Source: Gp6-AA40 sp036274155 | Lineage (GTDB): Bacteria; Acidobacteriota; Vicinamibacteria; Vicinamibacterales; UBA2999 | Direction: 5' to 3' | Assembly: GCA_036274155.1 (NCBI GenBank) | Contig: DASUGH010000083.1 | Coordinates: 35,990-99,989, forward strand | DNA: 64,000 nucleotides | Shown here: positions 24,037 to 32,152 of the stretch, piece after piece | How positions within the stretch are numbered: the stretch's first letter is position 1 | How the letters are laid out: every line of letters begins with the position of its first letter | The notes under the pieces: model-generated | What the model saw: only the letters and a program-made list of their open reading frames with translations | What the model was told of the DNA's origin: nothing | Database searches by the model: none | Program-made: the position numbers and the translations under genes

Positions 24037-24304
24037 GTTCCCGGAGCGCATTGATGTCGGCAGTTGGACGCGTGCGCAAGGCCGCCTCGCGGCGAAGCCG
24101 GAACGCGGGCGAAGCGATTCATCGCGTCGACTTCCGTCCACGCGTTCTGGTTGGGTGAAGTACGCCCGGCGTTTTGAGCCGTGCGACGGATGTCCTGCGA
24201 ATCAGCTGCTAGTCGACGCGGAACGCGTCAGTGTTCGAGCGGAGGCCGCGTTCCCGGCCGCAAGCGCCCGCGTCCAGATGCCGACATCAATGCACTCCGG
24301 GAAC
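24037..24304. mobile_element. 268-bp element with 41-bp imperfect terminal inverted repeats
   Basis: Bases 24037-24077 pair with 24264-24304 at 37 of 41 positions; scattered similarity continues inward. No gene is convincing inside. The right arm covers the first codons of the next PQQ dehydrogenase, so the element may provide that gene's start and leader. The whole gap 23982-24289 holds only this element and the short heptad array before it. Confidence 0.7.
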
Positions 24305-25963
24305 GCAGCGCCGCCCCGATCAGCTCAGTGGACCGTGGCGATCTTCTTCGTTCTCGCGTTGCTCCAGATCACGCACGCACAGATCACCCCGGAGCGTCTG
24401 TTGCGCGCGGCCGACGAGCCGCAGAACTGGCTGACCTACTCAGGCGGCTACGCGAGCCAGCGTTACAGCCTGCTGCGGCAGATCGATCCGCGGAACGTCC
24501 GCAACCTCGAGCTGAAGTGGGTGCTGCAGAACCAGGTGTTTGGCGCCTGGCAATCGTCGCCGCTGGTGGTCGACGGCATCATGTACTTGACCCAGCGCCC
24601 CAACGACGTGCTCGCCGTCGACGCGAAGACGGGCCGCGCCTTCTGGCAGTACCGCTACCAGGTCTCGCCGGCCGCGCGCGTCTGCTGCGGCGCGAACAAC
24701 CGGGGACTGGCGATGCTCGGAGATCAGCTGTTCATGGGCACGCTCGACGGCCACCTGGTGGCCATCGACGCCGCGAACGGCCGCAGTCGCTGGAACGTCC
24801 CGGTCGCCGACCCGGCGCTCGGCTACTCGATCACGATGGCGCCGCTGGCGGTGAAGGACAAGATCCTCGTGGGCGTAGGCGGCGGCGAGTACGGGATCCG
24901 CGGCTTCGTCGCCGCGTTCGACGCGCGGACCGGCAAGGAAGTCTGGCGCTTCTACACCGTTCCGGGGCCCGGCGAGCCCGGGCACGAGAGCTGGCGGGGC
25001 GAGTCGTGGAAGACCGGAGGCGGCTCCATCTGGCTGACACCCTCGTACGATCCAGCCCTCAACCTCACCTACTGGGGCGTGGGCAACCCGGGGCCCGGCT
25101 GGAATCCCGATCAACGCCAGGGTGACAACCTCTACACCGACTCGGTGATCGCGCTCGACGCCGACACTGGTGTATTGAGGTGGCACTTTCAGTTCACGCC
25201 GAACGACAGCTATGACTTCGACTCGGTGCAGATTGGCGTGCTTGCCGACATCACGTGGCGGGGCACGCCGACCAGGGCGATGCTGTGGGGCAACCGGAAC
25301 GGATTCTTCTACGTGATCGATCGCGCAACCGGCCGCTTTCTTGCCGGCACGCCGTTCGTCACCGTCAACTGGGCAAGCGGGCTCGACGACCGTGGCCGTC
25401 CGATTCAGACGCCGCAGCCACCCGGTCAACCGACGTGGCCGGGCAACCAGGGAGGCACCAACTGGTACTCGCCCTCGTTCAGCCCTCGCACGGGATTCTT
25501 CTACCTCTCGGCGTGGGAAGGGTATGCCTCGGTCTACCGCAAGGAGACCTCCGAGTACGTGCCCGGACGAACCTTTCCAGGCGGTGGGCATACACCGGTG
25601 ACGCCGGTGCCCGGGGCACCGACGATCCGGATCGGGCGCACCAGCCCGATCAACGACTGGACCGACGCGGTCGGCCACGGTGCGGTGCTCGCTCTCGATC
25701 CTCACACCGGCAAGACGGTCTGGAAATTCGATCAGTACGACGTGTCCGACAGCGGCATCCTCACGACGGCCACCGATCTGCTCTTCACGGGAGGCCGTGA
25801 AGGGCACTTCCACGCGCTCGATGCGCGGACAGGCGCGGAGCTGTGGAAGGCAAGCCTTGGCGGCCAGATGGTGAACGGGCCGATCACCTACGCGGTCGAC
25901 GGCAGGCAGTACGTGGCCGTCATCTCAGGGAACTCGCTCTACGCATTTGCGTTGCGCGACTGA
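24290..25963 (+). CDS. PQQ-dependent alcohol dehydrogenase-type quinoprotein, possibly lanthanide-dependent
   Basis: A 557-residue exported quinoprotein. From the ATG at 24290 the signal is QWTVAIFFVLALLQITHAQ; an ATG at 24278 is also possible, and both lie in the right arm of an inverted-repeat element. It has the vicinal cysteine pair ARVCCGANNRG that forms the PQQ-stacking disulfide, metal-ligand regions GGEYGIRGF (Glu) and GVGNPGPGWN (Asn), and the catalytic-region SYDFDSVQ. The Asp two residues after the catalytic Asp matches the pattern of lanthanide-dependent enzymes such as XoxF, where calcium enzymes have Ala, Ser or Thr. It follows a cytochrome gene. Confidence 0.88.
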   Translation: MHSGNAAPPRSAQWTVAIFFVLALLQITHAQITPERLLRAADEPQNWLTYSGGYASQRYSLLRQIDPRNVRNLELKWVLQNQVFGAWQSSPLVVDGIMYLTQRPNDVLAVDAKTGRAFWQYRYQVSPAARVCCGANNRGLAMLGDQLFMGTLDGHLVAIDAANGRSRWNVPVADPALGYSITMAPLAVKDKILVGVGGGEYGIRGFVAAFDARTGKEVWRFYTVPGPGEPGHESWRGESWKTGGGSIWLTPSYDPALNLTYWGVGNPGPGWNPDQRQGDNLYTDSVIALDADTGVLRWHFQFTPNDSYDFDSVQIGVLADITWRGTPTRAMLWGNRNGFFYVIDRATGRFLAGTPFVTVNWASGLDDRGRPIQTPQPPGQPTWPGNQGGTNWYSPSFSPRTGFFYLSAWEGYASVYRKETSEYVPGRTFPGGGHTPVTPVPGAPTIRIGRTSPINDWTDAVGHGAVLALDPHTGKTVWKFDQYDVSDSGILTTATDLLFTGGREGHFHALDARTGAELWKASLGGQMVNGPITYAVDGRQYVAVISGNSLYAFALRD

Positions 25964-25988
25964 CGCACGACGCGAAGATCAGGAGAAC

Positions 25989-26306
25989 ATGCCGACCGAG
26001 ACCTTTCACGCCTCGCGCTGGACTCAAGGCAATCGACTCTTTCCGACCGTGATCGAGGTCAGCGACAAGGCGGTCACGCGCCGGAAGCGCTCGTGGATCT
26101 CACGGGACGAGATGAGCGTCAGCATCACCAAGGTCGCATCGGTCCACATCGCGACTGGCGTCATCTGGTCGGACATTCGCATCGAAACGTCGGGAGGAAC
26201 CGATTCGCTCTCGAGTCACGGGCACTCGAAGAGTGATGCGCGGCGCATCAAAGAGCTGATCGAGCAGCACCAGGAGGCGCTGGCGCACACGCAGGAACAC
26301 GACTGA
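25989..26306 (+). CDS. Small conserved-looking protein of unknown function
   Basis: A 105-residue protein starting at ATG 25989 after a good AGGAGA site. It has alternating strands (NRLFPTVIEVSDKAVTRRKR, DEMSVSITKVASVHI, WSDIRIETSGGTDSL) and a C-terminal helix (DARRIKELIEQHQEALA), which resembles a pleckstrin-homology-like fold as found in bacterial PH-domain proteins. This is a fold guess only. No signal peptide. It starts 25 bases after the PQQ dehydrogenase stop and is followed at four bases by the DinB gene, so it may be in the same transcript. Confidence 0.75.
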   Translation: MPTETFHASRWTQGNRLFPTVIEVSDKAVTRRKRSWISRDEMSVSITKVASVHIATGVIWSDIRIETSGGTDSLSSHGHSKSDARRIKELIEQHQEALAHTQEHD

Positions 26307-26310
26307 TCTC

Positions 26311-26790
26311 ATGACGATCCCCAATCCATACGAACACGATCTCGGCGGCCGCCTGCCGCTCGACGCACTGGCAGACACTCCCGAACGCATCCGCCAGCTG
26401 GTCGAGCGCTGGCGCGACGACCAGTTCGAGCGCAGCTACGCACCTGGTAAGTGGACGGCGCGTCAGGTGCTGGTGCACCTCGCGCAGATCGAGCTGGCGC
26501 TCGGCACGCGGTCGCGCTTCGCGCTCACGCAGGCCAGTTACACGGTGCAGCCGTTCTCCCAGGACGACTGGATCGCGCTCGAGAGCGGGGTCGAGGCGGG
26601 CACGGCGCTGGCCGCGTATGTGTCGATGCGGCGGATGAACGTGGCAATGTGGCGCACCCTGACGCCCGAGCAGGTGAATCGTCCGTTCGCGCACCCCGAA
26701 TACGGGGAGATCACCGTCGCCTGGACGATGGCGATGATGGCCGGACACGATATTCGTCATCTGCGGCAGCTCGAACAGATCCGCGCGTAA
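26311..26790 (+). CDS. DinB/DUF664 family putative metal-dependent hydrolase or transferase
   Basis: A 159-residue helical protein with the DinB-fold signatures GKWTARQVLVHLAQIE (first metal His in VHLA) and MAGHDIRHLRQLEQI (second and third His in GHDIRH). Length and order fit the DinB_2/DUF664 group, which includes bacillithiol- and mycothiol-dependent enzymes and many uncharacterised members. It starts four bases after the preceding small gene. A REP-like palindrome follows six bases after its stop codon. Confidence 0.88.
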   Translation: MTIPNPYEHDLGGRLPLDALADTPERIRQLVERWRDDQFERSYAPGKWTARQVLVHLAQIELALGTRSRFALTQASYTVQPFSQDDWIALESGVEAGTALAAYVSMRRMNVAMWRTLTPEQVNRPFAHPEYGEITVAWTMAMMAGHDIRHLRQLEQIRA

Positions 26791-26795
26791 CAACA

Positions 26796-26830
26796 CCTCG
26801 TTTCGCAGAGCCGAGCTTCAGCTCGGCTGA
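26796..26830 (-). repeat. REP-like palindrome with CCGAGCTGAAGCTCGG core (copy 1)
   Basis: The core at 26809-26828 has nine-base arms around a TC loop. On the minus strand it reads CCGAGCTGAAGCTCGG, then CTCTGCGAA, the same core and tail as the two copies at 30951-31029. It lies between the stops of two convergent genes and could act as a terminator. Confidence 0.8.
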
Positions 26831-26838
26831 CGACATCC

Positions 26839-28560
26839 CTACGGCAGACTCGACAGCGTCACGTCGAGCGTCTTTGCCTCGGCGTCGGCAAGCGTGAACC
26901 GGGTACCCACCTGACGCAGGCGCTCGAGCGTGGCGGGGTTTGTTTCTTCGCCAGGCTCCAGGTACTCGAGCGCCGCGGCGACGTAGCTTGCCGGCGGCAG
27001 GCCGCGCTGCGAGAAACGGCCGCCTTGATCCGGACGGACGACCGCGACGAAGCGGGTTTCGGGCCCCCACTTTCCGGGATCGTCGGCAAACAGCACCACC
27101 GTGGCGTCGGTCGTCGCCCGCCCGCGGCCGTCGCGAACGAGGCCGGACACGTCGGTGAGTCTATCCGTCAGGCGGATCTCCACGCCGTCGATGTCACTGC
27201 CGTTGAAGAGGAGCGGCGTGTCCGTGACGTCGCGGTCGCCAACTCGAACGCTCTTGATCGCCCAACCGGCCGTTGTCGTCGTTCGCAGCAGCCGCGACCC
27301 GGGTGTCACCCCCACCTCGAAGGTCCAGTCGTCGCGCGTGGTCTGCGTGCCTCGCTGGACCTCGAGCTCGGACGGATCGAGGCTGACCGGTCTGATGCGC
27401 ACCTGCGCCGGCCGCAGCGAGGCGGGAGGTGCACCGCCGTCGAACGTGATGCGGCCTCGCGCGACGTCCGTCTTGCGCGGCGTCAGCTCGACCCGCACGT
27501 CGGCGCCATCGAGCACCACGCGGGCCACCGCGAACTCCTCCCGGGACCGGACGCTTGCCGAAACGTTGTACTCGCCGGGAGGCAGGTCGGGCCAGGAAAA
27601 CGATCCGTCCGGACTGACGCTGCCGCCCCGGCTCGACATCCCGCTCGAAAACACCATCGATTGACTCAGACTGAGCGTCGCGTCACTCGCAGGGCTTCCG
27701 TCAGCAGTGCGGACGACACCGGAAATGGCGGCTCGCCGTGCCCGAGCGACGGCGAACGACAAACCGCCGATCTCCTGGCCGAGCGCGACGGTGACCGGTT
27801 GCGCTGCCTCGGGAGACGACGTGCCGGGGTAGAACGTGGATACGCTGCCGAGCGTCGGCCCGACGAACACGGCTGTGAGTTCCGGGCGATCCTGCACGCT
27901 GGCGCTCACGTAATAGGTGCCAGGCGGGAGGCCGTAGACCCGGAACTCCCCGCGGTCGTCGGACAGGTCAGAGCTTCCGACGCCGGACGCGAGCTGCCGG
28001 CGGCCCTTGACGAAACGCTGCCTCAGCACCTGCACTGCGGCATTGACGACCGGTTCCCCATCCTGGTCGAAGATCCGGCCGGCGATGGCTGCTCCGCGTG
28101 GGAGCGCGAGATCCACTCCCTCGAGTCTCGCCGCGTTGGCCAGCTCGATGGGACGGCCCGGCTCGTTCGGCCGCCGCTGCCCGTACTGCAGCGTAACGAA
28201 CCCGGCCTTCATTGCGGTGAGCGTATAGCGCGCGGCCGGCAGCCCGGTGAGCTCGAAACGGCCCTCGTTGTCGGTGAAGGCGGTTGGCAGGTCCCGGATG
28301 AGGGCCGCCGTGCCCGCCACCGTAATCAGCACACGCCGCAGCGGCTGGCCGTTGTCGAGGCGCGTGACGCGGCCGCGCAAGACCCCGGTGCCGGTCGTCT
28401 GTGGCGGAGCCTCCGGATCGCGAACCGGAAGCTGCGAAGCCGCCGGCAAGGGCGGCTGTGACGCCTCGCGAACTGGCACCTGCGCGTCCACGAACACACT
28501 CGAGCACGTGAGTGTCACGAAGGCGCCAGCGACCGTCCTCTTCATGAATAGCGATGTCAT
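26839..28560 (-). CDS. Carboxypeptidase-regulatory-like repeat protein, secreted (paralogue 2)
   Basis: A 573-residue exported protein from ATG 28560 (a second ATG at 28545, MKRTVAGAF, gives a shorter signal). It consists of several carboxypeptidase-regulatory-like (CarboxypepD_reg/SdrD_B-type) beta-sandwich repeats; each has the pattern GxVxxxxG-xPLxxVxV then D-xGxFxLxGLPxGxYxLxAxK (for example FELTGLPAARYTLTAMKAGF). It is the close tandem paralogue of the gene just upstream: shared blocks include YGQRRPNEPGRPIEL and ARGRITFDGGAP. Such proteins are frequent in Acidobacteria, and a surface or sugar-binding role is inferred. Confidence 0.86.
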   Translation of the reverse strand: MTSLFMKRTVAGAFVTLTCSSVFVDAQVPVREASQPPLPAASQLPVRDPEAPPQTTGTGVLRGRVTRLDNGQPLRRVLITVAGTAALIRDLPTAFTDNEGRFELTGLPAARYTLTAMKAGFVTLQYGQRRPNEPGRPIELANAARLEGVDLALPRGAAIAGRIFDQDGEPVVNAAVQVLRQRFVKGRRQLASGVGSSDLSDDRGEFRVYGLPPGTYYVSASVQDRPELTAVFVGPTLGSVSTFYPGTSSPEAAQPVTVALGQEIGGLSFAVARARRAAISGVVRTADGSPASDATLSLSQSMVFSSGMSSRGGSVSPDGSFSWPDLPPGEYNVSASVRSREEFAVARVVLDGADVRVELTPRKTDVARGRITFDGGAPPASLRPAQVRIRPVSLDPSELEVQRGTQTTRDDWTFEVGVTPGSRLLRTTTTAGWAIKSVRVGDRDVTDTPLLFNGSDIDGVEIRLTDRLTDVSGLVRDGRGRATTDATVVLFADDPGKWGPETRFVAVVRPDQGGRFSQRGLPPASYVAAALEYLEPGEETNPATLERLRQVGTRFTLADAEAKTLDVTLSSLP

Positions 28561-28603
28561 GGCTGCTCGTTCGCGATTCGACCCGCTGTAGTCTCGTCCC
28601 GGA

Positions 28604-30307
28604 TCACGGCGCTGGCGAGACCTTGAGATCGACGGTCTTCGACTCCGCATCTCCCAGCGTGAGGCGCGTCCCGAGGCGCTGCAGCCGCTCGAGCGCGTCC
28701 GGATCCGTCTCTTCGCCCGCCTCCAGGAAATCGAGCGCCACGGCCAGGTAGCGCGCGGCCGGCAGTCCCTGGATGCTGAAGCGGCCGTCCTGGTCGGGTC
28801 GGGCGGCGCGCACGAACCGCGAGTTGGGCCCCCACCGGTCGCGGTCCTCGGCAAACACGACCACCGTCGCATCGGTGACCTTCTGTCCGCGAGCGTCGGT
28901 GACCTGACCGGCGACAGTCGTCAGTTGCTTCGTGAGTTGAACGACGATACCGTCGATGTCCTTGCCGGCGAAGTCGAGCGTGCTGTCGGTGACGTCGGCA
29001 CCGCCGCGACGAATGCTTCTGACCGCCCAGCCTTGCGGCACCGTGACGCGCAGCCGCCGCCTGCCGACGAGGGCAGGAATCTCGAACGTCCAGTCGTCGC
29101 GCACTGTGACGCCCGACAGCAGCGTCATCAGCGACGCACCAACGGCGTCCGGAATGACCCGCACCTGCGACGGCTGCAGGTCTGCCGTCGCGGCCGCCGC
29201 GTCGAATGTGATACGTCCGCGCGCCGTGTCGCCTTTCCTCAAGGTCAGTGCCGCCGTCACGTCCGCGTTGACGACGGTGACGTCGGTCATCGCGATTTGA
29301 TCGCTCGGCGGCGGCAGCCGCGCGGTGAGCGTGTAGCGGCCTGCCGGCAGACTCGGGATTGAAAAGCTTCCGTCGGGCTTCACGGCGGCGCCGCGCGTGG
29401 ACGTTCCTCCCTCCACTGATTGCGCGAGCGTCAGTGTGGCCTCCACCGGCACTTTCCCGTCCGCGGTTCGAACCGTGCCTGTGATTGACGCGAGTCTTGC
29501 AGGAACAATCGCAAACGAGAGCCCTGAGATTTCTGCGCCGGCCTCCACTTGTACCGGACGTGCATCGGTGGCGATGAGCGTGCCCGGGTAATATGTCGCG
29601 ACGCTCCCCACACTGTTCGCCGCCGCAAGACGAATGACCTCCGAGCGGCCGTCAGACGCGGTGGCGCTCACGACGTAGCTTCCAGGCGCCAGACCAAACA
29701 GCCGGAACTGGCCGAGGTCGTCGGTGACGTCACGAGAGGGACCCGGCGAGACCTGACGTATCCCCTTCACGTACCGCGGACGCAGCGCCTGGACGACCGC
29801 ACCCGCCATCGGCTCCCCCGCATCGTCGAGTACCGTCCCGGCGATCACCCCGCCGGATGACAGGGAGAAGTCGATGCGATCGAGCACCTCTCCGTCTGCG
29901 AGATCCACCGGCCGGCCCGGTTCGTTCGGCCGGCGCTGACCGTATTCCAGCGTGACGAATCCACCCTTGTAGGCGCTCAGCGTGTATCGTGCTGCCGGCA
30001 GCGCTTTCAATTCGTACTGGCCCTTCTCATCCGTCATCGCCGTCGGCAGATCCCGAACGCCGGTGGCGCGGATGTCGACGCGTACCTTGCCGAGCGGCTG
30101 GCCGCTGTCGAGACGAAGCACGCGGCCGCGAATGATGCCGGTACGGGGCGCCTGCGGGCTTGTCTGGCGAGGAGCCTGTGGCTCCGGAATCCCCGGAGTG
30201 GGCGCTCCGGTCGGGAACGTCGGTTTCGACGTTTGAGCCTGGGCGAGGAGTCCGGCGGTCAGCGTGGCGAGCAGGCCGGCCGCGAGACCGTGAAGGCGAA
30301 GGCGCAT
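28604..30307 (-). CDS. Carboxypeptidase-regulatory-like repeat protein, secreted (paralogue 1)
   Basis: A 567-residue exported protein with a signal (RLHGLAAGLLATLTAGLLAQAQ) and the same repeat architecture as the next gene: GIIRGRVLRLDSGQPLGKVR, ALPAARYTLSAYKGGFVTLE, YGQRRPNEPGRPVDL, TVRTADGKVPVEATL and a matching C-terminal half. The pair is a clear tandem duplication with 43 bases between the genes. Both lack a TonB plug and barrel, so they are free-standing. Conserved spacing of all repeats suggests both are still functional. Confidence 0.87.
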   Translation of the reverse strand: MRLRLHGLAAGLLATLTAGLLAQAQTSKPTFPTGAPTPGIPEPQAPRQTSPQAPRTGIIRGRVLRLDSGQPLGKVRVDIRATGVRDLPTAMTDEKGQYELKALPAARYTLSAYKGGFVTLEYGQRRPNEPGRPVDLADGEVLDRIDFSLSSGGVIAGTVLDDAGEPMAGAVVQALRPRYVKGIRQVSPGPSRDVTDDLGQFRLFGLAPGSYVVSATASDGRSEVIRLAAANSVGSVATYYPGTLIATDARPVQVEAGAEISGLSFAIVPARLASITGTVRTADGKVPVEATLTLAQSVEGGTSTRGAAVKPDGSFSIPSLPAGRYTLTARLPPPSDQIAMTDVTVVNADVTAALTLRKGDTARGRITFDAAAATADLQPSQVRVIPDAVGASLMTLLSGVTVRDDWTFEIPALVGRRRLRVTVPQGWAVRSIRRGGADVTDSTLDFAGKDIDGIVVQLTKQLTTVAGQVTDARGQKVTDATVVVFAEDRDRWGPNSRFVRAARPDQDGRFSIQGLPAARYLAVALDFLEAGEETDPDALERLQRLGTRLTLGDAESKTVDLKVSPAP

Positions 30308-30421
30308 GACGACGGCTCCGTTCGAGCGTTTTGACTCTCGAGTCCCGGTTTGGGCCGTGTGTTGGCCCGAGACTATACAGCCATCCCGTCCACCTGCCGA
30401 GTCCTGTTACAGGACCGTCAA

Positions 30422-30934
30422 ATGCCAAGCCGACCAGCCTGCCACATACTCGCCATCTTCCTGCTGCTCATGGGAGCGGCATCCCACGCGGCGGCGCAGA
30501 TGTTCGTGACCACCGGGCGCGACACGCTTCGCTCGCTGCCGGGCGTCGAAGTGATCGTCGACAGCCTGCCGCCGGAGCTCGAGCGCGCAGGGCTGAAGAC
30601 GACCGACGTTCGCGCCGACGTCGACAAGCGGCTGCGCGCGAAAGGGATCCCGATCTTCGGCTCGCAAAGCGCGAACCCGAGCGCGGCGAAGGCGTACCTG
30701 TACGTCCATCTCAACGCTCTCCCGATTCCTGGCGGGAGTCTTTATGCGATTGCCATCCACGTGCAGGTCCGCCAGACCGTCCGATCGCTCGTCACGAGCT
30801 CGAACATCGTCGATGCGGTCACATGGGATTCACATACGGTGGTCGGTGTTTCCGCCGGAGAGCTGGCAGCGGTGCGGGATGAGATCGGCGAGCACGTCGA
30901 CCGGTTCGTCAGCGACTGGACGGCCGTTCATTGA
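30422..30934 (+). CDS. Secreted protein of unknown function
   Basis: A 170-residue protein from the ATG at 30422 with a signal (ACHILAIFLLLMGAASHAAAQ). The mature part has alternating strand/helix pattern (VEVIVDSLPPELERAGLKTT, KAYLYVHLNALPIPGGSLYA, IAIHVQVRQTVRS). It has no cysteines in the mature part and no motif I recognise. It is divergent from the carboxypeptidase-like genes and followed by two REP-like palindromes. Codon use fits the neighbours. Confidence 0.75.
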   Translation: MPSRPACHILAIFLLLMGAASHAAAQMFVTTGRDTLRSLPGVEVIVDSLPPELERAGLKTTDVRADVDKRLRAKGIPIFGSQSANPSAAKAYLYVHLNALPIPGGSLYAIAIHVQVRQTVRSLVTSSNIVDAVTWDSHTVVGVSAGELAAVRDEIGEHVDRFVSDWTAVH

Positions 30935-30950
30935 GGCGGCGATGGATCAT

Positions 30951-31029
30951 CTGTCTAACCGAGCTGAAGCTCGGTTCTGCGACAGATCGGTCTGCGACTG
31001 TCTAACCGAGCTGAAGCTCGGTTCTGCGA
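30951..31029 (+). repeat. Two REP-like palindromes in a 47-bp tandem (copies 2 and 3)
   Basis: A 32-base sequence at 30951-30982 is repeated exactly at 30998-31029. Each contains AACCGAGCTGAAGCTCGGTT, a nine-base-stem hairpin, then CTGCGA. A shortened end (CTTCTGCGAA) follows near 31039. They lie 16 bases after the stop of the preceding gene, and just before the stop of the convergent ThuA gene at 31054. Confidence 0.9.
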
Positions 31030-31053
31030 AGGATCCTTGCCGCTTCTGCGAAA

Positions 31054-32031
31054 TCAACGACCGGCGCCGCCGCCTCGTGGCGGGGGCGCACTTGTCAGCG
31101 GATCCAGACCATTGACGTAGCGTGGATCCATCGCCGCGATGTCGGCACGGTAGCTCACCGTGTTCGCTGTCGGAAAGTTCCCCGGGACCTTCTGGGTCAC
31201 GCTTCCCGTCGCCGCCCACTCCGCACCGCGCTGGAGCGTCACCACGAAGTCCACCGAGCTCATGGCCGCGATGTCGTGGCCGAGCGTCGTGTGGAAGATC
31301 CGGCCCTTGCCATACCCGAGCGCCATCAGCTGCGGCTCGTCGAACCCGGTGCCCGCATTCGCGGCATCGGAGAGAGCCGTGGCAAGCACGGTCATGTTGC
31401 GGCCCGGCCCCCGCATCCGCGCGTAGAGCTCATCTCCCTGGTGCATCCATGTCTTCGGGAGCCCTCTCGTGATCGGGTGATTCCCGTCGCGCACCGTGAC
31501 CTGGAACGGCACGCGCTTCCCGTGGCTGCCGGCGCGGCCGGCCACCGTGTCTGAGACGAGCTTGCCGTCGCGGTAATACCAGTAGGGCCCCGCCTGTTCG
31601 GTCCGGCCTCTCCATCCGCCGACGCCGACCATCTCGTTGAACGCCTGCCAGCCGGGGAACGCGTTGTCGGCAGCGTGCACCGACACGACGCCGCCGCCGC
31701 CCTTCACGAACTCTTCGAATTGCAGCTTCAGCGCGGCGGTCCAGCGCTCGTCGGGAGCGTCATAATTGAGCACGACGACCTGGTACTTACCGAACTCCGG
31801 CCTGAACGCAGCCGGGTCTCCACCCGCCGGCGGCGCGGTGACGACGGACACCTCGAAGAGGCCGGTCTCCTCGAGTATCTTGCGGAGCACTCGTGTCGTC
31901 CGCTGCCAATCGTGATAGCTGCCCGCGCTCTCGCCGTCGAGGAGCATCACGCGAATCGGCGCTGCCGCACCGAGCGTGGACATCACGACTATCAGCGCGC
32001 CGAGAATGCACGTGATTGTTCTCATGGCCAT
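31054..32031 (-). CDS. ThuA domain protein, secreted
   Basis: A 325-residue exported protein with a signal (TITCILGALIVVMSTLGAAA). The ThuA (trehalose-utilisation-like, class I glutamine amidotransferase-like) domain is shown by IRVMLLDGESAGSYHDWQRT, YQVVVLNYDAPD, FVKGGGGVVSVHAADNAF, GDELYARM and the final GKGRIFHTTLGHD. The C-terminus carries TVSYRADIAAMDPRYVNG and a GGGAGR end. Homologues are often found with PQQ dehydrogenases and cytochromes, as here; the substrate is unknown. It is divergent from the cytochrome gene at 32153. Confidence 0.88.
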   Translation of the reverse strand: MAMRTITCILGALIVVMSTLGAAAPIRVMLLDGESAGSYHDWQRTTRVLRKILEETGLFEVSVVTAPPAGGDPAAFRPEFGKYQVVVLNYDAPDERWTAALKLQFEEFVKGGGGVVSVHAADNAFPGWQAFNEMVGVGGWRGRTEQAGPYWYYRDGKLVSDTVAGRAGSHGKRVPFQVTVRDGNHPITRGLPKTWMHQGDELYARMRGPGRNMTVLATALSDAANAGTGFDEPQLMALGYGKGRIFHTTLGHDIAAMSSVDFVVTLQRGAEWAATGSVTQKVPGNFPTANTVSYRADIAAMDPRYVNGLDPLTSAPPPRGGGAGR

Positions 32032-32053
32032 GCGAGCCTCGGTCTTCTCAACG

Positions 32054-32095
32054 ATTCGACATTCAGCATTCCGGCAGTCGGCATTCGGCATTGCC
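32054..32095. repeat. Degenerate heptad array of the ATTCRGC type
   Basis: Six consecutive heptads: ATTCGAC, ATTCAGC, ATTCCGG, CAGTCGG, CATTCGG, CATTGCC. It lies in the short divergent gap between the ThuA and cytochrome genes. The same unit family occurs at 62043-62070. The word GAGCACTGAGCATC follows at 32098. Confidence 0.6.
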
Positions 32096-32152
32096 CTCGA
32101 GCACTGAGCATCGGATTGCCGACCGGCGGCGTTTGCGGTACGCTCCGCCGAC

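Noticed and set aside
30951..31029. 32-bp direct repeats as attachment sites of an integrated element
   Set aside because: The two copies are only 47 bases apart with nothing between them, contain a palindrome, and no integrase or tRNA is near.
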